Assembly (NCBI GenBank): GCA_028288485.1
Contig: JAQBNO010000088.1
Coordinates: 51,885-115,884 of the forward strand
DNA: 64,000 bases
Source: Segetibacter sp.
GTDB taxonomy: Bacteria; Bacteroidota; Bacteroidia; Chitinophagales; Chitinophagaceae
Direction: 5' to 3'
Position 1 is the stretch's first letter; every line of letters starts with the position of its first letter. The position numbers were made by a program, and so were the translations under genes. Below the pieces are notes generated by a model, which was not told where the DNA came from, made no database searches, and saw only the letters and a list, made by a program, of their open reading frames with translations. Below are positions 33,979 to 44,210 of the stretch, piece after piece.

Positions 33979-34980
33979 ATGAGCAATACAGAGAAGTTGA
34001 AAGCGCTAAAGCTTACAATGGACAAGATTGATAAGGATTTCGGTAAGGGCAGCGTTATGATGATGAATGAGAAGCCGAATGAACCACACGAAGTAGTCTC
34101 TACAGGATCAATAGGGCTGGATGTGGCGTTGGGAATAGGTGGATTGCCCAGGGGAAGAATAGTTGAGATCTACGGACCTGAAAGTAGTGGTAAGACAACA
34201 ATAGCGATACACGTAATTGCTGAAGCACAAAAGAAGGGCGGAATGTGTGCAATTATAGATGCCGAGCACGCCTTTGATAGCGCTTATGCTCAAAAATTAG
34301 GTGTTGATGTTGACAACCTCCTTATATCCCAGCCCGACTATGGGGAGCAGGCACTGGAAATTGCTGACAGACTCATTTTGTCAGGTGCATTGGATGTAGT
34401 GGTTATCGACTCGGTAGCGGCACTTGTACCTAAAGGTGAGCTTGAAGGTGAAATGGGTGACAGCAAAATGGGCTTGCAGGCCAGGTTAATGAGCCAGGCT
34501 TTGAGAAAGCTTACCGGCACTATTAATAAAACAAACACTATATGTATCTTTATTAACCAGTTACGTGAAAAAATCGGCGTAATGTTTGGTAATCCGGAAA
34601 CAACCACCGGCGGTAATGCGCTTAAGTTTTATGCATCTGTTCGTTTGGATATTCGCCGTACCGCACAATTGAAAGATGGTGATGAGGCTATCGGTAACCA
34701 TGTAAAGGTTAAAGTAGTTAAGAATAAAGTTGCTCCACCTTTTAGGGCAGCAGAATTTGATATAATTTTCGGCGAAGGCATCAGTAAAATGGGCGAGATA
34801 ATCGACATGGGCGTAGAGCTTGGAATCATACAAAAAAGCGGGAGCTGGTTTAGCTACGATGCAAATAAACTCGGGCAGGGCCGCGATACAGTTAAGCAAT
34901 TAATAACTGATAATCCGGAGTTAGCTGCTGAACTGGAAGCTAAAATAAGGGCGAAAATAGCTGAGGCCCAGGTCGCATAG
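33979..34980 (+). CDS. recA: Recombinase RecA
   Basis: 333-residue recombinase that forms filaments on single-stranded DNA and drives strand exchange and the SOS response. Walker A GPESSGKT (66-73), Walker B region [13 protein letters not shown]2 loop [20 protein letters not shown], and the MAW-type interface [14 protein letters not shown] 33979 yields the normal N-terminus [20 protein letters not shown]. Followed by an intrinsic terminator. Confidence 0.97.
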   Translation: MSNTEKLKALKLTMDKIDKDFGKGSVMMMNEKPNEPHEVVSTGSIGLDVALGIGGLPRGRIVEIYGPESSGKTTIAIHVIAEAQKKGGMCAIIDAEHAFDSAYAQKLGVDVDNLLISQPDYGEQALEIADRLILSGALDVVVIDSVAALVPKGELEGEMGDSKMGLQARLMSQALRKLTGTINKTNTICIFINQLREKIGVMFGNPETTTGGNALKFYASVRLDIRRTAQLKDGDEAIGNHVKVKVVKNKVAPPFRAAEFDIIFGEGISKMGEIIDMGVELGIIQKSGSWFSYDANKLGQGRDTVKQLITDNPELAAELEAKIRAKIAEAQVA

Positions 34981-35010
34981 ACCTATGCTTCTGTGCGTCT
35001 AATAAGGTAT

Positions 35011-35044
35011 AAAAGCTGTCTTTTCATAAAGACGGCTTTTTTTA
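35011..35044 (+). terminator. Terminator of recA
   Basis: AAAAGCTGTCTTT/AAAGACGGCTTTT stem (one wobble pair), TCAT loop and T-run. Confidence 0.8.
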
Positions 35045-35167
35045 TTCCTGCCTCTCTTTCAATTGAAGTTGTTATAGAAGTGAGCGTATAGATGATCTTG
35101 ATTCTGCGACGCAGATTAATTAGGATGTTTTTTTTGTAGCCGGCAGCAAATTATACTTCCACTTTTG

Positions 35168-35187
35168 TTGCGTCGCACTCTTCAACA
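35168..35187 (-). repeat. GCGACGCAA-type dispersed repeat
   Basis: TTGCGTCGCACTCTTCAACA; related copies at 15938-15960, 42005-42020 and, fused to the GTACAAG half, 25654-25674. Lies between recA and the next gene. Confidence 0.6.
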
Positions 35188-35323
35188 TATTGTAATCCTA
35201 TGGATCAGGAAAAACTGTTTCCAGAAAAGAAGTAAACAATTGAAGCATATATTTTGTATTAAGGGATTTACATACAGCAGTTACGTGGTTTCATAGCTGT
35301 TACAATTAAAAGATTTAATAAGT

Positions 35324-35938
35324 ATGGAAAATGCCCTAATCATCTTTGTAAGAAACCAGCAGAAAGGTAAAGTAAAAACCCGTTTGGCAAAAGATATTGG
35401 CGATGATAAGGCCCTGGAAGTTTATAAATACTTGCTGCAACATACGAGAGATATTAGCGCGGGATGTAATTTCAGCCACTTTGTTTTTTATTCCGACTAT
35501 GTGCACATCAACGACCTGTTTGATGATGACATTTTCACCAAGTTTGTGCAGCAGGGAAATGACCTGGGTGAAAGAATGATGAATGCTTTTATTAAAGTGT
35601 TTGAATTAGGTTGCAAGAAAGTGTGTATCATCGGAAGTGATTGCCTCGAATTGGACACTGAAACACTCCAGGCAGCTTTTAACGGACTTGAAAAAAATGA
35701 TCTTGTAATAGGACCATCAGTGGATGGTGGTTATTACCTCCTTGGTATGAAAATGCTGCACCCCGTATTATTTACAGGAAAAGATTGGGGAACATCAACA
35801 GTTTTAGATGATACATTTGAAACAATTGATCAGCTTGCACTTGCCTATGCGGAGTTGAGTCATTTGAACGATATCGATACTATAGAAGACCTTTTAGAAA
35901 CAGACATCTTAACAAAAATTGAAGAGGATCCATTATAA
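35324..35938 (+). CDS. DUF2064 / TIGR04282-family nucleotidyl or glycosyl transferase
   Basis: 204 residues. N-terminal loop FVRNQQKGKVKTRLAKDIGD and the GSDCLELD motif (metal/nucleotide site), then GPSVDGGYYLLGMK; these are the marks of the CofC-like/DUF2064 family, some members of which are annotated for arsenosugar biosynthesis. No partner genes for that pathway are near, so the substrate is open. Cytoplasmic. Confidence 0.82.
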   Translation: MENALIIFVRNQQKGKVKTRLAKDIGDDKALEVYKYLLQHTRDISAGCNFSHFVFYSDYVHINDLFDDDIFTKFVQQGNDLGERMMNAFIKVFELGCKKVCIIGSDCLELDTETLQAAFNGLEKNDLVIGPSVDGGYYLLGMKMLHPVLFTGKDWGTSTVLDDTFETIDQLALAYAELSHLNDIDTIEDLLETDILTKIEEDPL

Positions 35939-36173
35939 AGGCCATAAATGTTAGATATCATTATAAATAATACCTTTAGCGAGGTGCACAATATCTGTTA
36001 AATACCTGCAAGTTCCTTTTCCGAAGTTCCATTTTAATCTTTTAAACCTTTCAATCGAGCTGTTAATTAATAGTAAGTAGGGTTAACGCTGTGCAGGTTG
36101 GGAATAAAAAATTTTATATTTCTTTAGGCAAAAGACATTTGAATTGAAAAAAACACCATCTTTACAGCTGATA

Positions 36174-36187
36174 CTAACAGCTGTTAG
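36174..36187. repeat. Perfect 14-bp palindrome CTAACAGCTGTTAG
   Basis: Self-complementary; paired with a variant of the same design 56 bp downstream. Confidence 0.7.
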
Positions 36188-36229
36188 CATTTGTAATGTT
36201 GTTCTTTTTTAATTGTAATGCTTAAACTT

Positions 36230-36243
36230 CTAATAGCTATTAG
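36230..36243. repeat. Perfect 14-bp palindrome CTAATAGCTATTAG
   Basis: Differs from the palindrome at 36174 only by a symmetric C/G to T/A exchange, so the dyad is kept. Confidence 0.7.
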
Positions 36244-36304
36244 TGCCATTAATAATCTTACGAGTAGCCAGCTATTAAAAGAAGTGTGATAATAGAAATA
36301 TCAC

Positions 36305-36378
36305 TATGGTGAATAAAATGCTGGTCGGCCTTTAATGATTGCTTGCACCTCCTACTTAACCGGCTTTTATTCACCATA
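36305..36378. repeat. 14-bp inverted repeat with 46-bp spacer
   Basis: TATGGTGAATAAAA (36305-36318) and TTTTATTCACCATA (36365-36378), perfect arms, with additional GC pairing inside. Could be a terminator-like fold for convergent transcripts or a REPIN-like unit. Confidence 0.65.
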
Positions 36379-36456
36379 TTTGTTTTCCTTTGACACTCAG
36401 GCCTTATTTACACACAACAATCTGTTTGTAACGCTGGTGCAGAAGTACACGAACCG

Positions 36457-36915
36457 TCAAATTATTGGCTCTTTTGTTTTTAAATGTGATAGAAGTGCGT
36501 GCTCTCTTTCAACTATGTTTTTTAATGTGGCTCCCTTCAGCATATCTACAGTTTTATTCCTGATTTCGGCAAACACATCTCTGATACCACACGTCGCTTC
36601 ATCTTTGCATTCCTCGCATCTTTGGTAATATTTGTGGGCAACGCAGGGAAGCAAGGCTATCGCACCTTCGAACAGACGAACAACTTCCGCAATATTTATA
36701 TCTTCAGGGTTTTTTTGCAGGTAGTAACCCCCCGCCATCCCTTTTTTACTTGCTAAAAGCCCTGCGTTCCTTAAAACGAGTAAAATAGCTTCGAGAAATT
36801 TCCTGGAAATATTCTCGCTTTCTGCAATCCTGCTTATTTGTATGGCTTCACCTGGTTTTCCTTTAGCTAAATATACAAGTGCATTTATAGCGTATTTTGT
36901 CTTCTTTGAAAGCAT
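36457..36915 (-). CDS. Rrf2-family transcriptional regulator
   Basis: 152 residues. Winged-helix N-terminus (MLSKKTKYAINALVYLA...SRKFLEAILLVLRNAGLLAS) with the wing KKGMAGGYYL, and cysteines C91, C100, C103 and C109, of which the last three are placed as in Fe-S-sensing Rrf2 members (IscR/NsrR). It may sense an Fe-S cluster or nitric oxide. Its targets are not evident; no isc/suf genes adjoin. Confidence 0.88.
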   Translation of the reverse strand: MLSKKTKYAINALVYLAKGKPGEAIQISRIAESENISRKFLEAILLVLRNAGLLASKKGMAGGYYLQKNPEDINIAEVVRLFEGAIALLPCVAHKYYQRCEECKDEATCGIRDVFAEIRNKTVDMLKGATLKNIVEREHALLSHLKTKEPII

Positions 36916-37282
36916 GTAGCAAAATTACGTTTCAGGGCTCTTAGCAGTTGTATTATTTTGAAAAGGGGATGTTATTTTAAATCTGCAATGACAAGTCTCG
37001 AGTAAAAATTCAAGCAGATATAAAAATTAAGAAGTTACTTGACGAATCATGTTTTAATTGAACAGCTTATTTAGTTTTTTTGCCACGTGCATTTATTTCG
37101 TCGAACAAGCCGTCCACCTAATTACTTTTTGGGGAAACTTTACACCTTGGCTCAGCATGAACAAACGCATTTAGGTAGCCACGGTAAAACATTAAAAAAA
37201 ATAGTGACATTTTAAATACAATACATAATAATTTCACCATCATATTTGTTTTTGCTTTATAAACATTTGTATATTTATTTTT
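36916..37282. other. Divergent intergenic region, nothing firm
   Basis: 367 bp between the starts of the Rrf2 and ParA genes. It must hold both promoters, but I see no confident box, repeat or small gene. Confidence 0.45.
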
Positions 37283-38026
37283 ATGACTGTATATGCTTTT
37301 TACAACCAGAAGGGTGGAGTAGGAAAAACTGCTGCAACAGTAAACCTGGCTTTTTTATCTGCACAGGAAGGTTGGAGAACACTTCTTTGGGACCTCGATC
37401 CCCAGGGAGCCGCCGGGTTCTATTTCCAGGTAGATGCGGCAGTTAAAAATGGCGCAAAAAAACTACTAGCCAGCGAAATGGAATTATCCGCTGCAATTCA
37501 ACCATCGGGTTACGAGAACCTCGACATTATCCCTTCAGATCTGTCGGCAAGAAATGCTGAAGTAATTTTGAGCGAAATAAAGCAAGGCAAAAGGCACATT
37601 AAAGCTGCTTTGAACAGTATTAAAAATGATTACGATATAATCATAATAGACTGTCCACCCGGACTATCAGTTCTTCATGATAACGTTTTTCACGCTGCAG
37701 ATTTCATCCTGGTGCCTAATATTCCTACAACCTTAAGTATGCGCAGCTATGAGACTATACTCGATTATTTCGGGCAAAACAAGCTGGACGTAAGCAAGAT
37801 AAAAAGTTTCTTCAGCATGGTAGATCATCGTAAAAACCTGCATCATGAAGTTTTGAATGATAACCACAAAAACAAGACGTTCCTGAGAAACTACATCCCT
37901 TATTTGAGCGATGTTGAAAAGATGGGGCAACAACTTGCACCTGTAGGATCATTTGCAGGAAGCAGTTATGCCGCGCAATGTTACCGCGACCTTTGGAAAG
38001 AAGTTAAGAAACTAACGTTGGCATAA
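37283..38026 (+). CDS. ParA-family ATPase (orphan)
   Basis: 247 residues. Deviant Walker A QKGGVGKTA (9-17), Walker A' DLDPQGAAGFYF and Walker B IIIIDCPPGL. ParA proteins position chromosomes, plasmids or protein cargo. There is no parB or parS here, and the gene sits alone, so this is probably a cargo-positioning or unlinked ParA rather than a partition cassette. Confidence 0.85.
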   Translation: MTVYAFYNQKGGVGKTAATVNLAFLSAQEGWRTLLWDLDPQGAAGFYFQVDAAVKNGAKKLLASEMELSAAIQPSGYENLDIIPSDLSARNAEVILSEIKQGKRHIKAALNSIKNDYDIIIIDCPPGLSVLHDNVFHAADFILVPNIPTTLSMRSYETILDYFGQNKLDVSKIKSFFSMVDHRKNLHHEVLNDNHKNKTFLRNYIPYLSDVEKMGQQLAPVGSFAGSSYAAQCYRDLWKEVKKLTLA

Positions 38027-38394
38027 TTCGATAAGTGAAACGTCAAATGTGAAACGTAAAAAGTGGAGAAATGTAACGTGAAACGTGAAGCATGACGATG
38101 TCTATTAGAGTTGATGCGTTAGTGCAAAAGACAATCAATTCACGGTTACACGCGCCTCTTTTTTTTTCGAGAGAAGGTCCTGGGAGCTATCGGAAGAGGG
38201 TGAGTAAAAAACGGGGAATAGAAATCTGCAAGTACAAGTGAACTCCGCCTCGACGGGACGATGTTGAAAATTAGTATCGTGCTGTCCCCCCAAAAACATT
38301 CAGGTATTTAAATTGACAGAACTCCGGAAATTTAGGAAGGAATAATATTTTTATGGAGGCTAAATAGCCAGCCATTTGTAATTTAAACCTGTTT
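38027..38394. other. Intergenic region with simple repeats
   Basis: 38034-38090 has several degenerate GTGAAACGT units. 38232 starts a diverged copy of the dispersed repeat (GTACAAGTGA, then ACGATGTTGAAA and GCTGTCCCCCC) that matches the extended copy at 2825. No gene. Confidence 0.55.
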
Positions 38395-39126
38395 ATGAGA
38401 AGAGAGATAACCTCGTGGTACAGTCCTGCTTTAAATAAAGAAATGCCCGTAGCATCTTACGGGCACTATGGTTTCGCAGTATTATTAATTCCTACAGCAG
38501 GGGCTGACTACCTGGAATATGAACGTTTCCAATTGATTCAGACGTTGGAGCCGATGATTAATGACGGAAAATTCCGCGTTTTTAGTATAGATAGCATTAA
38601 TAAAGAAAGCTGGATGAATTACCAAATGGAAGGTGCTCATCGGGCTATCAGGCACAACCAGTTTAACCAATATGTTTTTAATGAAGTTGTTCCTTTTATT
38701 CGTAATGCCACCAGCCAGGAAACGCTCATTTATACCTGTGGTGCTTCGTTAGGAGCCTTTCATTCAATGAATTTGTTTTTAAAACGACCCGACATTTTGA
38801 ATGGCGTAATAGCTATGAGCGGCGTTTACGATCTTACCGAATACACCAGGGGATACTGGGATGAGCAGGTCTATTATAACAGCCCTATTCATTACATCCC
38901 AAATTTGACCGACACGTTTTATCTTGATAAAATAAGAGCAAGTCACCATATTCATGTATACACCGGTAGCGGAGAGTATGAAGATCCCGATGCAAACAGG
39001 CGGTTTACTACTGTGCTGTATGATAAAGGAATATGGTGCGACCTCCAGATATGGGGACAGGATATGAGGCATGACTGGCCAACCTGGCGGTCAATGCTTC
39101 CTTATATATTAGGGAATAAGTTTTAG
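38395..39126 (+). CDS. Alpha/beta-hydrolase-fold esterase family protein
   Basis: 243 residues of the putative-esterase (esterase D/antigen 85-like) fold. Nucleophile Ser118 in the elbow CGASLGAFHS, an Asp/Glu candidate near GEYEDPD and the late His in DMRHDWPTW. No signal peptide, so cytoplasmic. Substrate unknown. Confidence 0.8.
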   Translation: MRREITSWYSPALNKEMPVASYGHYGFAVLLIPTAGADYLEYERFQLIQTLEPMINDGKFRVFSIDSINKESWMNYQMEGAHRAIRHNQFNQYVFNEVVPFIRNATSQETLIYTCGASLGAFHSMNLFLKRPDILNGVIAMSGVYDLTEYTRGYWDEQVYYNSPIHYIPNLTDTFYLDKIRASHHIHVYTGSGEYEDPDANRRFTTVLYDKGIWCDLQIWGQDMRHDWPTWRSMLPYILGNKF

Positions 39127-39194
39127 AAAAGCCGGATGAATGTGGGGTTTTGCCGTATTAAAGCTGTGGCATAGAATTTTTAAATACTATTAAG

Positions 39195-41630
39195 TTGAAT
39201 AAATATTTAAAATACACACTCCGGGGTCTTGGCATATTTGCCGCAATATTAGTTATAGTTTATACCGTTGCTTACATATATGTATTAGCTAATAAACAAA
39301 AAATTATTACTCAAATCAAAGAACAGGTTTCCGACAAATTAAACGGAGAAGTTCAAATCGGAAATATTGATCTTGGCTTCCTGGCCAATTTTCCAAGCAT
39401 TGGAGTGGAGCTTGAAAAAGTTTCGATAAGAGACACGCTCTTCAATCTACACAAGCATCCTTTTTTCCAGGCTGAAAAAGTGAATGCGAGTATAAGTTTT
39501 ATAAACCTGCTTACAAAGAAAAATCCATTGAATGGTATAAGGATCGACAATGGGCAAGTATATATTTATACAGATACTTCCGGTTATACTAATTCGTATC
39601 TTCTTTCGCCAAAAAGTAAGCCTGACACGGCAAAAAAAACAAAAAGTGGTGAAGTGGAAATAGAAGAGATTAAATTAAGAAATGTAAGGCTGGTATTGGA
39701 CGACCGAAAGAAGCTTAAATTATATGATTTTGCAGTAACTAGATTTAATGCGACTATTAAAGATCAGGATTCGATACTGCAGGTGAAAACAAAAAACGAT
39801 ATCCTTGTTCATAACCTGGCTTTCATTACAAGGAATGGCTCTTTTTTAAGAGAGACACATTTTGAGGGAGATTTTAAAATATTTTTTAATAAAGTCAGCA
39901 AACAATTAAAGTTCGATGATATAGATATAACCTTAAAAGATCACCCTTTTGTTTTATCGGGTATTTTTAATTTTAACGCCACTCCTTCTTTTGCATTGAA
40001 AGTAGTTACTAAGGATATAGATTATAACTTCGGTCGCAGCCTGCTTACCGAGAAAATTTCAAGGAATTTAAATAAGATAAAGGTTGAAAAACCGATAGAT
40101 GAAGTCTTCGTTGACATCAGCGGGCCATTAAAAGGTGATCCATTGGTTAACGTTAAGTGGAAAGTAAGTAATAATAATGTTCAATCACCGTTTGCCGCCC
40201 TAAACGACTGCTCTTTCACGGGGGGATATACCAATGAGCTTGTTGTTGGTCTTCCACGGAAAGACCCTAACTCCCGTCTTCAATTGCATGATTTCACGGG
40301 CAACTACCATGGTTTAAAAATGGTTTCTAAAAATATCTACATCGACAACCTCACATTTCCAATGCTTAATTGTGATGTTAAAACAGATTTTACCGCCGAG
40401 CAGTTAAATACGGTATTAGGGAGTGGAACAATTGACATTCAAGAAGGAAGAGGTTCTATCGATCTTTCATACTCCGGTCCACTACAGGAAAATAGTAACA
40501 ACAATACTTTGATTAATGGGAAAGTGACTTTTGCTGATGGCCTGGTTCATTACGAGCCCACTAACATCCGGTTGAAGAACGTAAACGGGAACATTGTTTT
40601 TAAAAATTCGGATGTCTTTGTCAATGATCTACGTGCCGACGTCTTAGATAATAAGATCATGATGAATGGCAGCGGGAAAAACTTACTGGCTATAATGAAG
40701 ACTAATCCGGGTAGGATGGTTATCGATTGGAATATTTATTCGCCCTCAATCAATCTTGGAAATTTTACCTCTCTTTTAAAGAAACGAACTGTCGCTGTTA
40801 AGAAGAAAACTGCAAGTTCAAAGCTTGGAGCGAATGTAGATGCAATTGTGCACCAGGCAAATTTCAGGTTAGACGTAAAGGCAGATGCATTAACCTATAA
40901 ACGTTTTTCTGCCAGTAACGTAAAGGCTTCAGTAAGCTTACTAAACGATAATTGGATCTTGAATAATGTTAGCCTGCAGCACGCTGGTGGTTCAATGACA
41001 ATAAGCGGAGCCTTAAAGGAAAAAAGCAGTAAGATGTATGGGGCAGATGTAAAGGTAAACATGCAGAATGTAGATGTGAACAAGGTATTCTATGCCTTTG
41101 ATAATTTTGGTCAAAAGGGCATAACTGCTGAAAACCTTCGTGGAAAATTGACTTCACAGGTGGATGTAAAGATGGATATAGATCGCGAACTCGAAGGAAC
41201 GCCCTCCAACATGGAAGGATTTGTCGATTTTTCTTTAAAAAATGGTGCTCTTTTGCATTATGAGCCTTTGCAGAAAGTACAGACCATAGTATTTAAAAAA
41301 AGAAATTTCGACGAGATTTACTTTGCGGAGCTGAAGAACAGGTTTGACATAAAAGACCGTGAGATCAAGATTAACCGGATGGAAATTCAATCTACCGTGC
41401 TTACTTTATTCGTTGAGGGGGTCTATAGTTTGCGTGGTAATACCGACATAGTCATACAAGTTCCGTTAAGCAATATTAGAAAAAGGGAAGAAGGCGTTGA
41501 TCCGGCAAACAAAGGGGCTGATTCGAAAGGCGGCGCGAGTGTATTTGTAAGAGGCCAACCCGGCACTGATGGGAATATCCAATTTAAGCTGGACTTGTTT
41601 AAAAAGTTCAGGAAGAAGAAGGAAGGATAG
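39195..41630 (+). CDS. AsmA-like membrane-anchored protein
   Basis: 811 residues. N-terminal TM helix (LGIFAAILVIVYTVAYIYVL), then an AsmA-type beginning KEQVSDKLNGEVQIGNIDLG and a long repetitive beta-rich periplasmic body, with the AsmA C-terminal region near residues 500-780. Family members are linked to lipid transport or outer-membrane assembly. Start is TTG 39195 (MNKYLKYTLRG); no better in-frame ATG precedes the TM helix. Confidence 0.82.
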   Translation: MNKYLKYTLRGLGIFAAILVIVYTVAYIYVLANKQKIITQIKEQVSDKLNGEVQIGNIDLGFLANFPSIGVELEKVSIRDTLFNLHKHPFFQAEKVNASISFINLLTKKNPLNGIRIDNGQVYIYTDTSGYTNSYLLSPKSKPDTAKKTKSGEVEIEEIKLRNVRLVLDDRKKLKLYDFAVTRFNATIKDQDSILQVKTKNDILVHNLAFITRNGSFLRETHFEGDFKIFFNKVSKQLKFDDIDITLKDHPFVLSGIFNFNATPSFALKVVTKDIDYNFGRSLLTEKISRNLNKIKVEKPIDEVFVDISGPLKGDPLVNVKWKVSNNNVQSPFAALNDCSFTGGYTNELVVGLPRKDPNSRLQLHDFTGNYHGLKMVSKNIYIDNLTFPMLNCDVKTDFTAEQLNTVLGSGTIDIQEGRGSIDLSYSGPLQENSNNNTLINGKVTFADGLVHYEPTNIRLKNVNGNIVFKNSDVFVNDLRADVLDNKIMMNGSGKNLLAIMKTNPGRMVIDWNIYSPSINLGNFTSLLKKRTVAVKKKTASSKLGANVDAIVHQANFRLDVKADALTYKRFSASNVKASVSLLNDNWILNNVSLQHAGGSMTISGALKEKSSKMYGADVKVNMQNVDVNKVFYAFDNFGQKGITAENLRGKLTSQVDVKMDIDRELEGTPSNMEGFVDFSLKNGALLHYEPLQKVQTIVFKKRNFDEIYFAELKNRFDIKDREIKINRMEIQSTVLTLFVEGVYSLRGNTDIVIQVPLSNIRKREEGVDPANKGADSKGGASVFVRGQPGTDGNIQFKLDLFKKFRKKKEG

Positions 41631-41708
41631 GTTTTTGGGAGCCAACTTGTTGAACTGTTATAAAACATCCTACTAATGAACTCGTTTTTGCTGTCTTGAT
41701 TTTTAATG

Positions 41709-42020
41709 TTTTTTTGATACCGGCTTTTTGTACTATAAGAATCATCGTTGCTACGCTCAGTTCAACTTTTAATTCTTTGATAAAACTTAGCGTAGCAGTT
41801 TTTTTACCCTGTGCTTACCGTAGGGCACCCTGAACGAAGCCGAAGGGTGCAATCCTTTCGTCTGCATTGCTGGTGGCAACAAAAGAGTAAAGTTGGTGCG
41901 TGTTTTTATGGCTTGGTGCTATAATATTCGCTTCTGACAACCGCTATAAATGATCGCACTAAAAGTGCATTTTGCATGACTGCGGCCGCGCCCCTAAGGT
42001 TTCTTGCGTCGCACTCTTCG
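41709..42020 (+). repeat. Mosaic intergenic repeat, copy A (forward)
   Basis: Starts TTGATACCGGCTTTTTGTAC and ends TTGCGTCGCACTCTTCG; collinear with the reverse complement of 25654-26130 apart from the latter's extra ~110 bp and additional 22-bp units. Fills most of the 583-bp gap between the AsmA-like gene and obg. Confidence 0.8.
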
Positions 42021-42198
42021 ATTTGAAGCAATCGCTTCAGCTGGTTTTAATATCAATCATCTCGGATATAGTTTACCAAATAATCATGGTGTTGCCGACT
42101 TGTATAACATTATGTTATTAGTGATGAAAGTTCTGTTCCTTTAATTATTACAATTCCCAATAATCCCATAAATCCGGTCCACTGGGTTCATCCGGACT

Positions 42199-42206
42199 TA
42201 TCTTTG
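42199..42206 (+). promoter_or_regulatory. -7 promoter box TATCTTTG for obg
   Basis: Exact TAnnTTTG match, 7 bases before the ATG at 42214. Confidence 0.55.
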
Positions 42207-42213
42207 CAGCCAG

Positions 42214-43212
42214 ATGGAAAAAACAAACTTTATAGACTACATCCGCATTTTTGCGAAGAGCGGACATGGTGGGGCCGGAAGCAGGCATTTTATGCGCAAT
42301 AAATTAACGGCTATGGGCGGACCTGATGGTGGAGATGGGGGTCGGGGCGGACATATTATTTTACGTGGAAATAAACAACTGTGGACCCTACTCCATTTAC
42401 GTTATTACAAGAATGTTCTTGCAGAAGACGGTGATAATGGAAGCAAGAATAATTGTACAGGCCGCGAAGGAAAAGATATTGTTATTGAAGTGCCATTAGG
42501 TACAGTAGCAAGGGATGAAGAAACCGGCGAAGTTGATGTTGAAATTCTGGAAGACGGCCAGGAAGTGATTTGGTTAAAAGGTGGTCGTGGAGGGTTAGGG
42601 AATTCAAATTTTGCAACCCCTACTAACCAGGCTCCCGAACATCACCAACCAGGTGAAGAAGGCGTTGAAGCATGGAAGGTTCTTGAACTTAAAGTTCTTG
42701 CTGATGTGGGTTTGGTTGGTTTCCCTAATGCAGGCAAATCTACTTTGTTATCGGTTATTACAGCAGCCAAGCCTAAAATTGCTGACTATGCATTCACGAC
42801 CTTAATTCCCCAGTTAGGAATGGTGGAATACCGCGACGGTAAAAGTTTCTGCATTGCAGATCTTCCCGGAATTATTGAAGGTGCGGCAGAAGGCAAAGGA
42901 TTGGGTCATCGCTTCTTAAGACATATAGAGCGCAACGCCTGCCTCCTGTTTTTAATTCCTGCCGATAGTAAGGATCATAAAAAAGAATTCGGGATTTTAT
43001 ATAACGAACTCGAAGAATATAACCCAGAATTATTGCAAAAGGACTTCATTATTGCCATTAGTAAAAGCGACATGCTCGACGACGAATTAAAAGATGCAAT
43101 AAAAGAAGAATTACCCGGAAACATTCCTCATGTATTTATTTCCTCCGTAGCGCAAAAAGGATTGACAGAATTAAAAGACTTGTTGTGGAAGACTTTAAAC
43201 AAGCCAATTTAA
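42214..43212 (+). CDS. obgE: GTPase Obg/CgtA
   Basis: 332-residue essential GTPase acting on the 50S ribosomal subunit. Gly-rich Obg fold (1-157, e.g. [14 protein letters not shown]), then the G domain with G1 GFPNAGKST (169-177), G3 DLPGIIEGA and G4 SKSD. No C-terminal OCT extension, as in many Bacteroidota. Own promoter. Confidence 0.95.
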   Translation: MEKTNFIDYIRIFAKSGHGGAGSRHFMRNKLTAMGGPDGGDGGRGGHIILRGNKQLWTLLHLRYYKNVLAEDGDNGSKNNCTGREGKDIVIEVPLGTVARDEETGEVDVEILEDGQEVIWLKGGRGGLGNSNFATPTNQAPEHHQPGEEGVEAWKVLELKVLADVGLVGFPNAGKSTLLSVITAAKPKIADYAFTTLIPQLGMVEYRDGKSFCIADLPGIIEGAAEGKGLGHRFLRHIERNACLLFLIPADSKDHKKEFGILYNELEEYNPELLQKDFIIAISKSDMLDDELKDAIKEELPGNIPHVFISSVAQKGLTELKDLLWKTLNKPI

Positions 43213-43526
43213 GTTACATTATGAAAATAAATATACTATAAATAACTAACGTTTGTAAGTAAAATAGTGCTACCTTGCGAAAATTTGTCGTTAACAATTA
43301 ATTAATATTGCTTTTTGCCCCGTTTTGATTGTTGAATATTCATATCACCTTATCTTTGTTTTAACAAAAGGCGGTTAAGCCGTACCTACACTACTAAAAT
43401 TTGCCTCTCAAAAAGGTATCTCCGATTGCTCCATAAGGATTGCTTGTATCCATTGTTTTGAAAATGTTGCTTGTTTAAACTGTTGCTTCCTTAAGATTTT
43501 TTTATTCACGTTTAAACTGTTAATTT
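43213..43526. other. Intergenic region with promoter and long leader
   Basis: A TATCTTTG box at 43351-43358 gives a leader of about 160 bases before the next gene, long for this window. I see no riboswitch class in it. Confidence 0.45.
43351..43358 (+). promoter_or_regulatory. -7 promoter box TATCTTTG
   Basis: Exact TAnnTTTG match with an upstream TTG; start codon of the next gene is ~168 bases downstream. Confidence 0.5.
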
Positions 43527-43946
43527 ATGAAAAAGCAATTCACCACTGCAATCACAAAAAAGGCCTTCACATTCTTAGTAGCCTTAGTAATTATTTTCTG
43601 TAGCACTCAACAATCATTTGCATTTGCAGATCGTTCGGGCAGTGAAATTAAGACAGCAGAAATAACTTATTCAGGAGTAAAAGATAAGGCGCTGATCTTT
43701 AAAGTTGACTATAAAAATGAGTCATCTGAAAATTTTCAACTTATTATTAGAAACGAGCAGAACGATATTATTTATGCCCGTAAGTACGACGGAAAACCTT
43801 TGAACACTGATATTTATTTATCAGATGTACCCGAAGACTGTAAGCTTACTTTTGTTATCAGGAGCGGAAAGAAGGAGTTCAGCCAGGCATTCGCGATTAA
43901 TACAAGTGTAAAAACAGTATCAGAATTAGAAGTAAAAGGCCTTTAA
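43527..43946 (+). CDS. Hypothetical secreted beta-rich protein
   Basis: 139 residues. Signal peptide (FLVALVIIFCSTQQSFAFA), then a domain of alternating strands (EITYSGVKDKALIFKVDYKN, NFQLIIRNEQNDIIYARKYD) resembling a single Ig/fibronectin-like fold. No catalytic motif. Periplasmic or exported; common style in Chitinophagaceae, function unknown. Confidence 0.65.
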   Translation: MKKQFTTAITKKAFTFLVALVIIFCSTQQSFAFADRSGSEIKTAEITYSGVKDKALIFKVDYKNESSENFQLIIRNEQNDIIYARKYDGKPLNTDIYLSDVPEDCKLTFVIRSGKKEFSQAFAINTSVKTVSELEVKGL

Positions 43947-44031
43947 GTAAAACCGCCTTTTCCGCCACACAAGTAAACCGGTGGCCGAATAAAAAGCCGT
44001 TGCTAATTACACACCTTGTGCTCGACCTATA

Positions 44032-44055
44032 AAAAGCCCTCAACCGAGGGCTTTT
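44032..44055 (+). terminator. Intrinsic terminator
   Basis: AAAAGCCCTC-aacc-GAGGGCTTTT, about 85 bp after the secreted-protein gene. Confidence 0.75.
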
Positions 44056-44210
44056 ATAATTTATGGCATTTTTTAGCAATTTAATTAAGCGCGCACCGGT
44101 TATAGCAAAGGTTAGCCGGGCGCATTTAAAGTTAATTGCCCGGAGAAGTAGGATCAAACACCTTTTAGTGCTGTTAATGCAGCAAATGACAGTCGAGGGT
44201 AAGGAGAAGA

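Larger units (their letters stand above)
35939..36456. other. Convergent intergenic region rich in palindromes
   Basis: 518 bp between the 3' ends of the DUF2064 gene and the Rrf2 gene. No credible gene, but two 14-bp palindromes (36174-36187 and 36230-36243) and a 14-bp inverted repeat (36305-36318 with 36365-36378). Confidence 0.6.

Noticed and set aside
37283..38026. Plasmid or chromosome partition locus
   Set aside because: No parB gene and no parS-like sites adjoin the ParA gene.
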